A stretch of DNA of 12,733 nucleotides, taken from contig JAITVX010000254.1 in assembly GCA_031285575.1 (NCBI GenBank), positions 1 through 12,733 of the forward strand. Direction: 5' to 3'. This document shows positions 1-9,700 of this stretch, one piece after another. The stretch comes from Bacteroidales bacterium. GTDB taxonomy: Bacteria > Bacteroidota > Bacteroidia > Bacteroidales > VadinHA17. The position numbers and the translations under genes are program-made. The number at the start of each line of letters is the position of its first letter. Positions within the stretch are counted from its first letter, which is position 1. The notes beneath the pieces were generated by a model. That model ran no database searches. It was not told where the DNA came from and worked only from the letters and a program-made list of their open reading frames with translations.

Positions 1-141
1 TTAAAATTAATTTAAGATTTTGATGCATTTTTGATAATTTTAACAGTTTTATGATTGAAAACTGAATATTCTGCAAGGTATTATTTTCTACTCACTGCCT
101 AATAAAAAACACGTACCTGTGCATAATTGCAGAAATTCCTT

Positions 142-149
142 TAATTTTG
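142..149 (+). promoter_or_regulatory. Candidate -7 promoter element of the M48 peptidase gene
   Basis: TAATTTTG fits the Bacteroidetes -7 consensus TAnnTTTG and lies about 30 nt before the ATG at 180, leaving a short A-rich leader. I see no well-spaced TTG (-33) partner, so this rests on the -7 match and its position. The rest of 1-179 is AT-rich and holds no gene I can support. Confidence 0.45.
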
Positions 150-179
150 TGGAATTATAATTAAAAAACAAAAACGGAT

Positions 180-980
180 ATGAAAAGATTACTGAAACTG
201 TTTATTGCGCTGCTTGCCTTTGTTGCTGCAGGTTCGTGCAGCACTGTGCCTCTTACAGGACGCAGGCAGTTGAGCCTTGTTCCCGAGTCGGAAATGATAT
301 CGATGTCGTTTACCAACTATTCCGATTTTCTTAAAACCAGCGCGCTGTCAACCGACCAGGCAAATGCTGCGCTTGTACAAGAGGTCGGTAAAAACCTGTC
401 GGCTGCCGTTGTCAAGTATTTCGCCAACCATGGCATGTCGTCGAGGCTTAACGGCTACCAGTGGGAGTTTAACCTTGTTAACGACAACACTCCCAATGCG
501 TGGTGTATGCCCGGCGGCAAGGTGGTAGTATATACCGGCATCCTGCCCTTTACACAGGATAAAAACGGGCTTGCCGTGGTGCTTAGCCACGAAATAGCCC
601 ATGCTGTTGCAAGGCACGGAAACGAAAGAATGAGCCAGGAACTGATTACCCAGTTTGGCAGCATAGCTTTAGCCGAAGTTATTAAAGACAAACCAGAACA
701 GACCCGGACAATCTTTAACTCTGCCTACGGGCTTGGAGCGCAGTATGGCGTAATGCTTCCATTCTCGCGCGAACACGAACTGGAAGCCGACAAAATGGGG
801 TTGATTTTTATGGCAATGGCAGGCTATGATCCTCAAACGGCAACTGCATTCTGGGAAAGAATGGCTTCGATGAGCGGGCAAAAGCCTCCGGAATTCATGA
901 GTACCCATCCATCAGACGCAACAAGGATAGAGAGGATAAAGGAAGCACTTCCAGAAGCGATACCTTATTATAATAAGTAA
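180..980 (+). CDS. M48 family metallopeptidase, lipoprotein
   Basis: Predicted zinc-dependent endopeptidase of family M48 (the Oma1/HtpX/BepA-like group), probably acting on misfolded envelope proteins from a lipid-anchored position facing the periplasm. Residues 1-19 form a lipoprotein signal peptide ending A-G-S before Cys20. The HExxH zinc site is HEIAH at residues 137-141. The third ligand is most likely Glu200 in the ExxxD motif that ends at Asp204 (sequence EHELEAD, 198-204), and the family's STHPS...R motif follows at 242-249. The 266-residue length suits a single-domain M48 lipoprotein without a C-terminal TPR domain. The start is set by the signal peptide and the A-rich leader. The substrate is unknown. 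The tolC-like gene starts 78 nt downstream on the same strand, so co-transcription is possible but not shown. Confidence 0.93.
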   Translation: MKRLLKLFIALLAFVAAGSCSTVPLTGRRQLSLVPESEMISMSFTNYSDFLKTSALSTDQANAALVQEVGKNLSAAVVKYFANHGMSSRLNGYQWEFNLVNDNTPNAWCMPGGKVVVYTGILPFTQDKNGLAVVLSHEIAHAVARHGNERMSQELITQFGSIALAEVIKDKPEQTRTIFNSAYGLGAQYGVMLPFSREHELEADKMGLIFMAMAGYDPQTATAFWERMASMSGQKPPEFMSTHPSDATRIERIKEALPEAIPYYNK

Positions 981-1032
981 TTCAAGTTGCCGGTTACTAA
1001 GGTAATTATTATATTCGTTGCCTGAAATATTG

Positions 1033-1040
1033 CACCTTTG
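1033..1040 (+). promoter_or_regulatory. Candidate -7 promoter element of the TolC-family gene
   Basis: CACCTTTG differs from TAnnTTTG at one position and sits 19 nt before the ATG at 1059. If active, it gives the outer-membrane channel gene its own promoter, independent of the peptidase gene. The match is imperfect and no -33 element is evident. Confidence 0.3.
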
Positions 1041-1058
1041 CCATAAAACATTTTTTAT

Positions 1059-2432
1059 ATGAAAATACGTTTGCCACTGCTCGTTTTTGTGCTGTTTACC
1101 GGTCAGGCGGCGTTGCCGCAGCAGAAAATATGGACGCTCGACGAGTGTATTGCACATGCTGTTGACAATAACATTCAGATAAAACAGCAGGAGTTGCAGA
1201 CGAGGTACCAGAAGAATGCTCTCGACCTTTCGAAGATGAACATTCTGCCAACGCTTAGTGCTACGGGAAGCGAAAACCTGTCGTGGGGACGCTCGCTCGA
1301 CCAGACTACATACCAGTACAGCGAAAACCAGAGGGTGGCGTCGAGCAATTTTTATCTCGGTGGAAGCATGAACCTGTTTAACGGACTTCAGAATTACAAT
1401 TCGATAAGGAAATATGAGTACGAGCTTCTTGCCGGCCGGCAAGACCTGCAGAATATACGTGAAAACATATCGCTTACGGTGGCGCTGCACTACCTGCAGA
1501 TACTGCTGAACCGCGAACTTGTGGCCGTAACCGGCGAACAGCTTCAGGTAACGCTGCAGCAGATAGATAAAACCCGCAGGCTTGTTGATGCCGGAAGCGC
1601 AGCCCTTGGCAGCCTGCTGCAGATTGAAGCGCAGGCGTCGCAGGAGGAGCTGCAGCTTGTGAACATGAAGAACCAGCTCGATATTGCCTGTCTCGATATT
1701 ACACAGCTTCTGGAGCTGACAACTGTTGAAGGTTTCGAGGTGGCGGTGCCGGAGATAGATGTGGACACCAATGCGGTAACGGGCGACACGGTTGAGGATA
1801 TTTTTTTAATAGCCAGCGGATCGCGGCCAAGTATTAAAAGTCCCGAACTGCGGCTGGCGGCAAGCGAGTACGACCTCCGTATTGCAAAGGGGATGCGCAG
1901 CCCGCGGCTGGCGATGAACCACTCGGTTTCGACAGGTTATTCCGACGTGCGCCGTAAGATATTGGGCATCGACCCTGCTACGGAATCTGTTACCTATGGC
2001 GACTATCCGTTTGCCGAACAGTTTGCCGACAACCGCAACTGGGGGCTCGGGTTCACGCTAAGCATTCCGATACTCAATGGCTGGCAGGTGAACAAAAACA
2101 TTTCCAATTCGAAGATTGGCATTGAAAACAGCCGGTATGCCCTCGACGGAGCAAAAAAACAGCTTTACAAAGGCATACAGCAGGCGCATGCTGATGCGTC
2201 GGCGGCGCTGAAGAAGTTTTCAGCAAGCCTTAAAGCAGTGGCGTCGATGGAAGAGTCGTTCCGTTACAGCGAGCAGCGGTTTACGGTGGGGCTTGTTACA
2301 CCGGTCGATTACAACATCTCGAAGAATCAGCTTCTCAAGGCGCAGTCTGACCTTGTTCAGGCAAAGTACGAATATATTTTCAAGACAAAGGTACTCGATT
2401 TTTACAGGGGCATACCGCTCACGCTGGAATAA
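1059..2432 (+). CDS. TolC family outer-membrane efflux protein
   Basis: Predicted outer-membrane channel component of a tripartite efflux or type I export system. The protein starts with a signal peptide (about residues 1-20, ending near AALPQ) and then the typical TolC-family opening WTLDECIAHAVDNN. Two repeats of the OEP type follow, rich in Gln, Ala and Leu heptads as expected for the long alpha-barrel helices. The later segment LGFTLSIPILNGWQV fits the second beta-barrel hairpin, where families usually show a 'P(L/I)(F/L)NGG/W' signature. The 457-residue length is normal. No membrane-fusion protein, RND or ABC pump lies beside it, so its partner must be elsewhere. The specific substrate cannot be told. 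Gene identity at family level is secure. Confidence 0.92.
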   Translation: MKIRLPLLVFVLFTGQAALPQQKIWTLDECIAHAVDNNIQIKQQELQTRYQKNALDLSKMNILPTLSATGSENLSWGRSLDQTTYQYSENQRVASSNFYLGGSMNLFNGLQNYNSIRKYEYELLAGRQDLQNIRENISLTVALHYLQILLNRELVAVTGEQLQVTLQQIDKTRRLVDAGSAALGSLLQIEAQASQEELQLVNMKNQLDIACLDITQLLELTTVEGFEVAVPEIDVDTNAVTGDTVEDIFLIASGSRPSIKSPELRLAASEYDLRIAKGMRSPRLAMNHSVSTGYSDVRRKILGIDPATESVTYGDYPFAEQFADNRNWGLGFTLSIPILNGWQVNKNISNSKIGIENSRYALDGAKKQLYKGIQQAHADASAALKKFSASLKAVASMEESFRYSEQRFTVGLVTPVDYNISKNQLLKAQSDLVQAKYEYIFKTKVLDFYRGIPLTLE

Positions 2433-2672
2433 CCGTAACAGCCCTATATAGAGAATATGCAGCATTTTGCATCGTAATTGCTGAAGGCAAAGCGGGAATT
2501 TAAAATAAAGAGTTTGTTTTGCAAAAACAGAGAGCAGCACCTTATACAGATCGAAAACAGGCATTTGGTGAGAGTTACTTTCAGCAGAGAGTCTTTTTTA
2601 AAAAAACGACATATCATGCAACCATTTCATTAAAAAAATAGTTGTTTAAAGTAGCATAACAGGGAAAAATAT

Positions 2673-2680
2673 TATATTTG
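2673..2680 (+). promoter_or_regulatory. -7 promoter element of the DUF1573 gene
   Basis: TATATTTG matches TAnnTTTG exactly. Transcription should begin a few bases downstream, near 2685-2690. That makes the upstream in-frame ATG at 2685 practically leaderless and supports the ATG at 2721 as the real start. The 252-nt gap 2433-2684 otherwise shows only short AT-rich dyads, such as ATGCA...TGCAT near 2456-2471, and no convincing terminator for the TolC-family gene. Confidence 0.55.
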
Positions 2681-2720
2681 TAAAATGATTTTTGAAATTT
2701 TTAATTTAAAGGGAAAGAAT

Positions 2721-3821
2721 ATGAAAAAGTTGTTTATTTTAATTCTGACTGTTGCTATGGGTGTTTCATTAAATGCCCAGCAAGCCAAATCGAAAATGCA
2801 ATTGCTCGAAACCGAGCATGACTTTGGAAAGTTTAAAGAAGAAGCCGGACGACAGACTTATGATTTTATTGTTACGAATATTGGTACAGATCCTCTTGTA
2901 ATTCAGAATATCTCAGCATCGTGCGGTTGCACAACGCCTGAATGGACAAGGTCGCCTATCCCAGCCGGAGGAAAAGGAAAAATAACCGCTATTTATGATC
3001 CTAAGAACAGGCCGGGGCCATTCAATAAAACATTAACGGTTTATTCAAACTCAAGCCCGTCAATGACCGTGCTCACCATAAAAGGAGAGGTAATGCCGAG
3101 AGAAAAAACGGTTGAAGAACTGTTTACTTTCCCTGTTGGAGGAACGGTAAGATTTGAGAGTAATCATCTTGCTTTCACCAATGTGAAGAAAACCGAAAAA
3201 AAAATCAGGGTAATGCAGATTGTGAATACGTCAGACAAAGATGCAACAGTAGAGTTTGTAAACCTTCCATCGCATCTTACTCTCAAACTTAATACCGCAA
3301 CACTTAAACCGGGACAGAAAGGCATGGTAGAAGGAACCTACGACGGCTCAAAAAATAACGGTTGGGGTAACGTAAGCGATATGGTAAGGATGAAAGTTAA
3401 CGGAGTTGCCGTAGAAAATGTTTACTACTATGTGTCGGCCAACCTTGTTGAAGATTTCTCAAGTCTGACAAAGGCGGAGTTGGACAATGCACCTGTTTTT
3501 AATGTTGAATCGAAAACAGTAAGTATCGGCGCAATGAAACCGTCAACTCAAAAAGATGTAGAATTTAAATTTCAGAATACAGGCAAAAGCGATCTTGTTA
3601 TAAGGCATATACGTTCAACATGTGGTTGCACAGCCATACAACAGGGCAGTAAAGGAGTTATAAAACCTGGAGAATGGAGCACAATAAAAGCCACATTCAG
3701 TTCGGGAGGTTATTCGGGCAGGACCACAAAAACAATTTATGTTTACACCAATGACCCGAAAAACTCTGAAGTAGCGCTCATGCTCAATGCGGATGTTGAA
3801 CAGGCGACTGCCGCAAGATAA
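2721..3821 (+). CDS. Secreted protein with two DUF1573 domains
   Basis: Bacteroidetes-type exported protein of unknown biochemical role, 366 residues from this start. Residues 1-20 are a signal peptide ending N-A-Q. The first DUF1573 (Ig-like) domain spans about 28-124 and begins with the ETEHDFGKF type opening. It carries SASCGCT with Cys68 and Cys70. A middle Ig-like segment covers about 143-245. The second DUF1573 domain spans about 259-360 and repeats the signature as RSTCGCT with Cys301 and Cys303. The paired CxC motifs are the family hallmark, but their function is not established. I chose ATG 2721 over the in-frame ATG at 2685 because it starts directly at the signal peptide, follows the purine-rich AAAGGGAAAG, and the promoter element overlaps the region just before 2685. 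The gene is followed by a strong terminator hairpin. Confidence 0.9.
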   Translation: MKKLFILILTVAMGVSLNAQQAKSKMQLLETEHDFGKFKEEAGRQTYDFIVTNIGTDPLVIQNISASCGCTTPEWTRSPIPAGGKGKITAIYDPKNRPGPFNKTLTVYSNSSPSMTVLTIKGEVMPREKTVEELFTFPVGGTVRFESNHLAFTNVKKTEKKIRVMQIVNTSDKDATVEFVNLPSHLTLKLNTATLKPGQKGMVEGTYDGSKNNGWGNVSDMVRMKVNGVAVENVYYYVSANLVEDFSSLTKAELDNAPVFNVESKTVSIGAMKPSTQKDVEFKFQNTGKSDLVIRHIRSTCGCTAIQQGSKGVIKPGEWSTIKATFSSGGYSGRTTKTIYVYTNDPKNSEVALMLNADVEQATAAR

Positions 3822-3889
3822 TAATTCCGTAAATACGAGGTATGGCATGCCGCACCTCTATAATTTCATTAATTTAAATAAAAATCTAC

Positions 3890-3920
3890 AGGGGTGTCAT
3901 AAATATAAACACCCCTTTTT
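3890..3920 (+). terminator. Rho-independent terminator after the DUF1573 gene
   Basis: An 8-bp perfect stem AGGGGTGT (3890-3897) and ACACCCCT (3909-3916) with an 11-nt loop runs straight into a T tract (3916-3920). It lies 69 nt after the DUF1573 stop and ends only 12 nt before the meaB start codon, so it may also sit in the meaB leader. Confidence 0.85.
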
Positions 3921-3932
3921 ATTGATAATATT

Positions 3933-5057
3933 ATGGAGAAACGGAACAGCAATAACCTCCAAAGCACTTTAAAAGTACACGAAGGAATAAACCAGCCTCC
4001 GGGTATAAACCCCAAATTAATTCGGAAATCGACCATAAGAAAAAAAAAAGAATACCCTATTGAGCAGTTTGTTGAAAAAATAATATCAGGCGATATGGCA
4101 ATGCTAAGCCAGGCCATAACGCTTGTTGAAAGTTTGCTGCCGCAGCATTATGAAAAGGCACAGGAAATCATTGAACGCTGCCTGCCTTACGCTTCAAACT
4201 CAATAAGGATAGGAATCACTGGGGCGCCGGGAGCAGGCAAGAGTTCGCTTATTGAAACATTAGGCCTCCAGATGCTGAATGAAAACCGAAAACTTGCAGC
4301 ACTTGCCATCGATCCGAGCAGCGCTCAAACCAAAGGCAGCATACTTGGCGATAAAACACGGATGGAACTGCTTAGCGTGCATCCACGTGCATTTATCAGG
4401 CCGTCACCTTCGGCTGGAGAACTGGGAGGCGTTGCACGAAAAACCAGAGAAACAATCATACTTTGCGAAGCCGCCGGATTCGATACAATAATTGTTGAAA
4501 CAGTAGGTGTCGGGCAATCGGAAATAGAAGTCGGCTCCATGGTCGATATCTTTGTACTGCTGATGCTGGCAGGTTCTGGCGACGAACTTCAGGGGATAAA
4601 ACGTGGAATAATGGAAATGGCCGATATTATTGCCATATCCAAAGCCGACGGAGAAAACAGAATAACTGCCGAAACTGCAAAAGTATCCTTCCAGAATGCA
4701 CTGAACCTGTTTCCACTCGGCGCTTCAGGATGGAAACCTAAAGCCTTAACCTGCTCGGCGCTCGATAATGCAGGCATAACGGAACTGTGGAAAACAATAC
4801 GGGAACACCTTGACTTTGTAAAAATTTCAGGCTATTTTGAAACATTCCGTAAACATCAGACAGCGCTGAGGATGGATAATGAAATAAACGAATTTCTGCG
4901 AAACGCCTTTTATAATGATGAGAAAACAGTAAATATGCTGCCGGCACTCAAAATAAAACTTCAAAATGGCGAAATAACATCGTACAAAGCAGCAAAAATG
5001 CTTACTGACGCTTATTTTAACAGTGAGCGCCAATTTATGCAGAGTACCCACAGATAA
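3933..5057 (+). CDS. meaB: MeaB, GTPase chaperone of methylmalonyl-CoA mutase
   Basis: G3E-class P-loop GTPase (MeaB/ArgK family, cytoplasmic). It protects and reloads the adenosylcobalamin-dependent methylmalonyl-CoA mutase, which connects succinyl-CoA to propionate metabolism. The Walker A motif is GAPGAGKS at residues 97-104. The family motif AIDPSS lies at 125-130, the RPSPSAGELGGVA segment at 156-168, and the switch II motif VETVGVGQSE at 188-197. The base-recognition motif reads SKAD at 236-239, where NKxD is usual. The basic N-terminal arm (about 1-45) and the C-terminal helical dimerization region fit the family, and 374 residues is a normal length. The ATG at 3933 gives the family-typical N-terminus and lies directly behind the terminator hairpin. 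The mutase subunit genes are not in the window. Confidence 0.95.
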   Translation: MEKRNSNNLQSTLKVHEGINQPPGINPKLIRKSTIRKKKEYPIEQFVEKIISGDMAMLSQAITLVESLLPQHYEKAQEIIERCLPYASNSIRIGITGAPGAGKSSLIETLGLQMLNENRKLAALAIDPSSAQTKGSILGDKTRMELLSVHPRAFIRPSPSAGELGGVARKTRETIILCEAAGFDTIIVETVGVGQSEIEVGSMVDIFVLLMLAGSGDELQGIKRGIMEMADIIAISKADGENRITAETAKVSFQNALNLFPLGASGWKPKALTCSALDNAGITELWKTIREHLDFVKISGYFETFRKHQTALRMDNEINEFLRNAFYNDEKTVNMLPALKIKLQNGEITSYKAAKMLTDAYFNSERQFMQSTHR

Positions 5058-5145
5058 TCTACGGAAACTGAACCAATACCGCCTCAAACCACAAAACTAT
5101 AATCTTTCCACATTACGCACAATATGCACTTTTACCGAATGCTTA

Positions 5146-5186
5146 CGTTGAACATGTTATTTAATTGTAAGGTAATACATGTAACG
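5146..5186. terminator. Possible bidirectional terminator hairpin between convergent genes
   Basis: CGTT-ga-ACATGT (5146-5157) can pair with ACATGT-AACG (5177-5186), giving an imperfect stem with a 2-nt bulge. It lies between the convergent meaB and flippase genes, where a shared terminator is expected. The stem is AT-rich and no clean T tract follows on either strand, so this is a weak call. Confidence 0.25.
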
Positions 5187-5224
5187 AATTTATTGACTTC
5201 TAAAGCAAATGACGAACAGAATCA

Positions 5225-6676
5225 TTATCGGTATGCAAGCCTGTCTGATATTATATTTTTTATTTCATGGAACGCAGGCAGCTTAAATATTATCGAAAAA
5301 AGAAGCGTCAGTGAAATATACGATGTTCCCTGAATAAAAAGCAGTAGCAGGGGAGGCATGTTTACAAGTTCGCCAAACGCCACAACAGCAACGGCCGGCA
5401 CAAATGATACTGCAAATAGGGGAAACATATCGCACAGCTGACTGATTGTAGAATAGCCGACAAGCTGTTTTGAATACATTGCCATTATCAGAAATCCGCC
5501 CCAGTAAAAGGCCACTATACCGGCAATAATTACTTCAAGCCCATAGAATATCCCAAGTATAAGAAAAGGCGTCATCATAACATGTTTAATAATTTCCGAT
5601 TTGAGGAAAAGATCGGTACGTCCCATTACCTTCATTATATTCTGATTTATTATGTGCATCGGATTTGTAGAATAGGCAAGGCACAGAACCTGAAAAATTA
5701 TTGCGGCAGGCATCCATTTCTCGCCAAGTACGGTTTCTATCAGCGGTTTTGCAACGGCAGCAAGGCCAAACATCGCAACAAATGAGGCATACATTACGTT
5801 TGCCATTATTTTCCGTACTGCGGCAACAAGCCTCTCCCTGTCGTCTTGAATGGCCGACATTACCGGATAGCTCACCCTGTTTGTGATGTTGGAAATGGCG
5901 GTTGAAAACATTGTGCTGTACTGATCGGAATTGGTATAGTATCCGAGGATTTTTTCTGCGTATGTTTTCCCTATAATAAGGTACGATATGTTTTTATAAA
6001 CGGATGAAATTGTATAAATAAGCAGGATGTTTGAGCCGAAGCTGAAATGTTCGGCAAATGCTTTACGGCTGCACGTAAAGTCGGGTTTCCACCTGTTGTG
6101 GCTCCATAAAACTGCCGACCTGACCGCTTGGTTTATAACAGTTCTCCACACAAGGCTCCACGCTCCGAAACCTTTGCAAGCAAGCCATACGGCCACGGCA
6201 CCACTAATGAGAGTGCCTGCAACCGACGATTTGGTGAGGATTTTGAAATCGACATTCTTCGTGAGCATTGTCTGCTGAACAAGCGTAAACGAAGTAATTA
6301 TGATTGACAGCGAAATTATTCTTGTTAATGGTATTAATTGCGGTTTTCCATAGAAGTCGGCTATAAACGGAGCGGTTATCCAGATAATAAGGTAACATGC
6401 TGCGCCTATCATGAAATTTATCCAGAAAACCGTACTGTAATCGGCCTGCGTGCAGTTTTGCTTGCGGATAACCGAAAGGCTCAGCCCGCTGTCAACAAAA
6501 ACCTGCGAAACGGAAATAAAAATCGTTACCATACCCACCAGTCCGAAGTCGTCGGGCGAAAGAATCCTTGCCAGAACTATACCTATCACAATTCCAAGCC
6601 CCTGGCTCAGGATGCTTTCAAGAGAACTCCATACAAACCCCCTGATGGTTTTCTGCTTTAAGTCGCTGTGCGTCAC
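5225..6676 (-). CDS. Polysaccharide flippase (Wzx/PST-type, MOP superfamily)
   Basis: Integral inner-membrane protein of the MOP exporter superfamily, expected to flip lipid-linked polysaccharide repeat units (O-antigen, capsule or exopolysaccharide) across the inner membrane. The 483 residues form a run of hydrophobic segments compatible with 12-14 helices. The N-terminal half has the family pattern: LKQKTIRGFVWSSLES opening, LSPDDFGLVGM at 39-49 and DSGLSLSVIRK at 62-72. It resembles the WzxC-like branch. The start codon is GTG (complement of 6674-6676): an in-frame TAG lies 9 nt upstream and the next internal Met is about 48 residues in, so no ATG alternative is reasonable. No polymerase or glycosyltransferase cluster adjoins it, so the transported polymer is unknown. 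Upstream lies ccsBA on the same strand, 96 nt away. Confidence 0.9.
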   Translation of the reverse strand: MTHSDLKQKTIRGFVWSSLESILSQGLGIVIGIVLARILSPDDFGLVGMVTIFISVSQVFVDSGLSLSVIRKQNCTQADYSTVFWINFMIGAACYLIIWITAPFIADFYGKPQLIPLTRIISLSIIITSFTLVQQTMLTKNVDFKILTKSSVAGTLISGAVAVWLACKGFGAWSLVWRTVINQAVRSAVLWSHNRWKPDFTCSRKAFAEHFSFGSNILLIYTISSVYKNISYLIIGKTYAEKILGYYTNSDQYSTMFSTAISNITNRVSYPVMSAIQDDRERLVAAVRKIMANVMYASFVAMFGLAAVAKPLIETVLGEKWMPAAIIFQVLCLAYSTNPMHIINQNIMKVMGRTDLFLKSEIIKHVMMTPFLILGIFYGLEVIIAGIVAFYWGGFLIMAMYSKQLVGYSTISQLCDMFPLFAVSFVPAVAVVAFGELVNMPPLLLLFIQGTSYISLTLLFSIIFKLPAFHEIKNIISDRLAYR

Positions 6677-6772
6677 AAAAACCTATGATATATAATTTCT
6701 AAAAACACTTACACATTTCTGTTTTTACCTATTGACTGTGCAATTTATTACTTCGTTCTTACTGTAATAAGC

Positions 6773-9700
6773 CTAACCTTTTTTACCCGACATCCTGTAT
6801 TTATAATAAGCCGCCGCCGACAGCGCTATAAGCAGTATTACCGTAATATATACAAATGCGGGAACCGGTACCGGGTCGCCTGCGGCATACGAATGCAGAC
6901 CCGACAGGTAGTAATTTACTCCGAAGTAGGTCATCAGTACCGACGAGAAGGCAAACAGTGCAAGAAGGTTGTAGATGAAGATATCCTTCATTCCCGGTAT
7001 GCTGCGGCTATGTACAACCATGCTATATACGATGATTGTGATGAGCGACCATGTTTCCTTGGGGTCCCAGCCCCAGTAGCGCCCCCACGATTCGTTGGCC
7101 CATATTGCACCGAGGAATGTTCCGATGGTGAGGAAATAAAGCCCAAGCACAATGGCTTTGTAGTTTATTACTGTAAGCTCGTCGATGGTGTCGGATATTC
7201 TTTCGCGGTTGTGTTTGTTGCACAATATCATCAGTATCATTGATATCAATCCAAGTATGGCGCCAAGGCCGAGGAAGCCATAGCTGCCTGTTATTATCGA
7301 TACGTGCAGCGTGAGCCAGTAAGATTTGAGCACCGGCACAAGGTTGGTTATCTCGGGGTCCATAAAACTTAGGTGGGCAACCATTAGCGTCATTGCGGCA
7401 AGCGAGGCTGTTGCCGGAAGTGCAAACTCCGACCTGCGCCTGAATATGAAGCCGGCCATAAGTGTTACCCACGATATGAATATCATCGACTCGTAGCCGT
7501 TACTCATTGGTGAATGGCCCGATATGTACCATCGCAGCCCAAGCCCGAAAGTGTGGAGCAGGTAGCCGGCAAAGAGCGTCGATGTCAGTGCTTTAACAAG
7601 CGGCGAAGATCCTTTACGGTTCCTAATAACCATCATTATCAAAGCCAGCAGCATCACGAGACCGATGGTTGCATAGAACGGAAACAGTTTTTCGAATACA
7701 TTGAGCTTGTAATAGAACAGTTCAAATTTTGTTTTTGTATCCGAAGGAAGCTCGTAGGCCGAAAAGCGTTTCTGATACTCCGATATTGTCCGTGTTACCT
7801 GCTTTACGGTCGCGGCATTGTTGTTCTGGAAAGCTTCGGTAAGGGCGGGTATTACCTCGTTGAGGTATGTTGAGTCGTTGCCGTTTATTGCGCCTTCAAG
7901 TGCTTCGTCCCACAGGCCCCAGTCACTGGTTCCGTTTTTTAGCGGAAACATTTTAAGGAAGGCGCCGTTGTATATCATATACACAATGTTTACCCGTTCG
8001 TCAACCTTCATCAGTTCCTTGTCGAGACGGTCGCGTGCGCCGGGCGCTTTCTCGTATGCCATGTTCACGTCGTCAGAAATTTTATACTGGCCTGTATGCA
8101 GGTCAACAATGTCAGAGAATGCGGCATGTGTTCCGGTTATGCCGAGCTTCTTCTTCAGGTCGTCGTTTGAAACCCTGATAAGCGGATGGTTTTGCCATGT
8201 AGTGAAGTCGAACGACAGCCCCAGAAAGACCTGCATGGGCGTCATTCCTTCAAAGTTGTTTTCGCGGGTTACCTTGCGGAGGATGTCGGCACTGAGGGTA
8301 AATATCGGTTTTGTGCGTCCCTTCTGATCCTGCACAAGGATATTGCCGAAGTCTTCTGCCGCCCTTTTGTCGGGTACAAGTTTCTGTGCGTCGGCGTCGG
8401 ACAGGCCGGATATGATAAGGAATAGCAGCAGCGGAAGCGTTTTGCGCAGCGACGACTTCCAGCTGCCTGCGCCGATTGTATGAAACAGCGACTTTCTGTT
8501 GAGCAGGGCAAGCACTATGAATATCATTAATAAGGCGTAGCCGGTGTAGGTAACAACCATGCCTGCCACGTCGTGGTTTACCGACAGTATGGTGCCCTGT
8601 TCGTCGTGGTCATACGACGACTGATAGAACCGGTAGCCTTTATACTTCAGTATGTTGTTCATAAAGATAAGAAACTGTTTTTCCTCGCCGGCGGCACGGT
8701 CAACAAGCGTAACGTCGCTTTTAAAGCTCGAAGGACTGCTTGAGCCGGGGTACCGTTCAAGTATAAAATCGTTCAGTTTTATGCTAAAAGGAAGGTTTAC
8801 TGCTTCCGCGCCATATTTTACGGTGAGCGTGGCGCCGTCGATGGTGCACGAACTTTCAGCCATGCTTTCTTCGCTGCCCAAGTCCCACAGGATAACGGTC
8901 TGCGAATTACTGTCGTTAAATATATTGAATATAAAGGCCTGCTTGCCGGTTGTCCTTTCGCGCGGATTTACGGCCACCGCCTTTATACTTCCTTTTGCTT
9001 CCATAACCTGCGGAACAATTTTCACGCCACCGCCGCCGAATGTTAATACCTGCATTGGCATTAGCAAAATAATGCTGTCGGATGCCGGTTGCGGCACGTT
9101 GTGCATTCCCTGCATCATGTTTACGGCATGCAGCCCGTTGGCGGCGGCAATGAAATTGCCATGCTCGCATTTTATGTTCACATCGGCCTCCGGCGCATCG
9201 AGGCCGATGGTTATGCCCATGGCGCTCTTTGTTTCGCCGCTGCGCAGCGTTACTGTTTCGTTTGTAACCATGTCGGCAGTTACCGTCAGTGAAACCACAG
9301 GCCCGCCGTTGACATCGGGGGTTATGGTTTCTTCAGCATTGGGTATTATGCGCGACAGTTCGAGCGAATACCTGCTGGAGCCGATGTTTACCGGTGTTTT
9401 AAACTCGTCGGCCGAAACTGACGACATGTTGTATTTCTTCAACAGCGAAGAAACCGTTGTGCCGGTATTATCTTTCAGGTCGTACCCTATTGATTTGTAC
9501 GACAGGTAGCAGATGTTCTGCTCGTCGCCCTCGCGTATGTGCATCATTCCTTCCCATCCGAAATAGCGGGTTATTGCGGCGCCGGCAATCATAAGTATGA
9601 ATGCAAGGTGGAAAACGGCAGTGGGCAGTTTGCTTTTCCTGAACAGCCTGTTGATAACAAGCTGGCCTATGAGGTTTACGCACAGGAGCAGGAGTATAAG

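Noticed and set aside
912..1490. Minus-strand open frame of 192 codons across the peptidase-TolC junction.
   Set aside because: It overlaps the ends of two well-supported plus-strand genes, has no recognisable family features, and its putative start lies inside the TolC-family gene.
2685..2720. Upstream ATG at 2685 as start of the DUF1573 protein.
   Set aside because: It would put 12 residues in front of a good signal peptide and would lie at or before the predicted transcription start.
5124..5333. Small plus-strand open frame between meaB and the flippase gene.
   Set aside because: It runs into the antisense of the flippase C-terminus, shows no family signature and has no ribosome-binding or promoter support.
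6745..6770. TTATTAC/GTAATAA inverted repeat just after the ccsBA stop, considered as a terminator.
   Set aside because: The stem is 7 bp and entirely AT-rich apart from one pair, and no T tract follows on the minus strand.
8652..9509. Long open frame of 285 codons on the plus strand, inside ccsBA.
   Set aside because: It lies wholly antisense to the well-supported ccsBA coding sequence, has no recognisable domain, and is the kind of shadow frame expected opposite a GC-richer gene.
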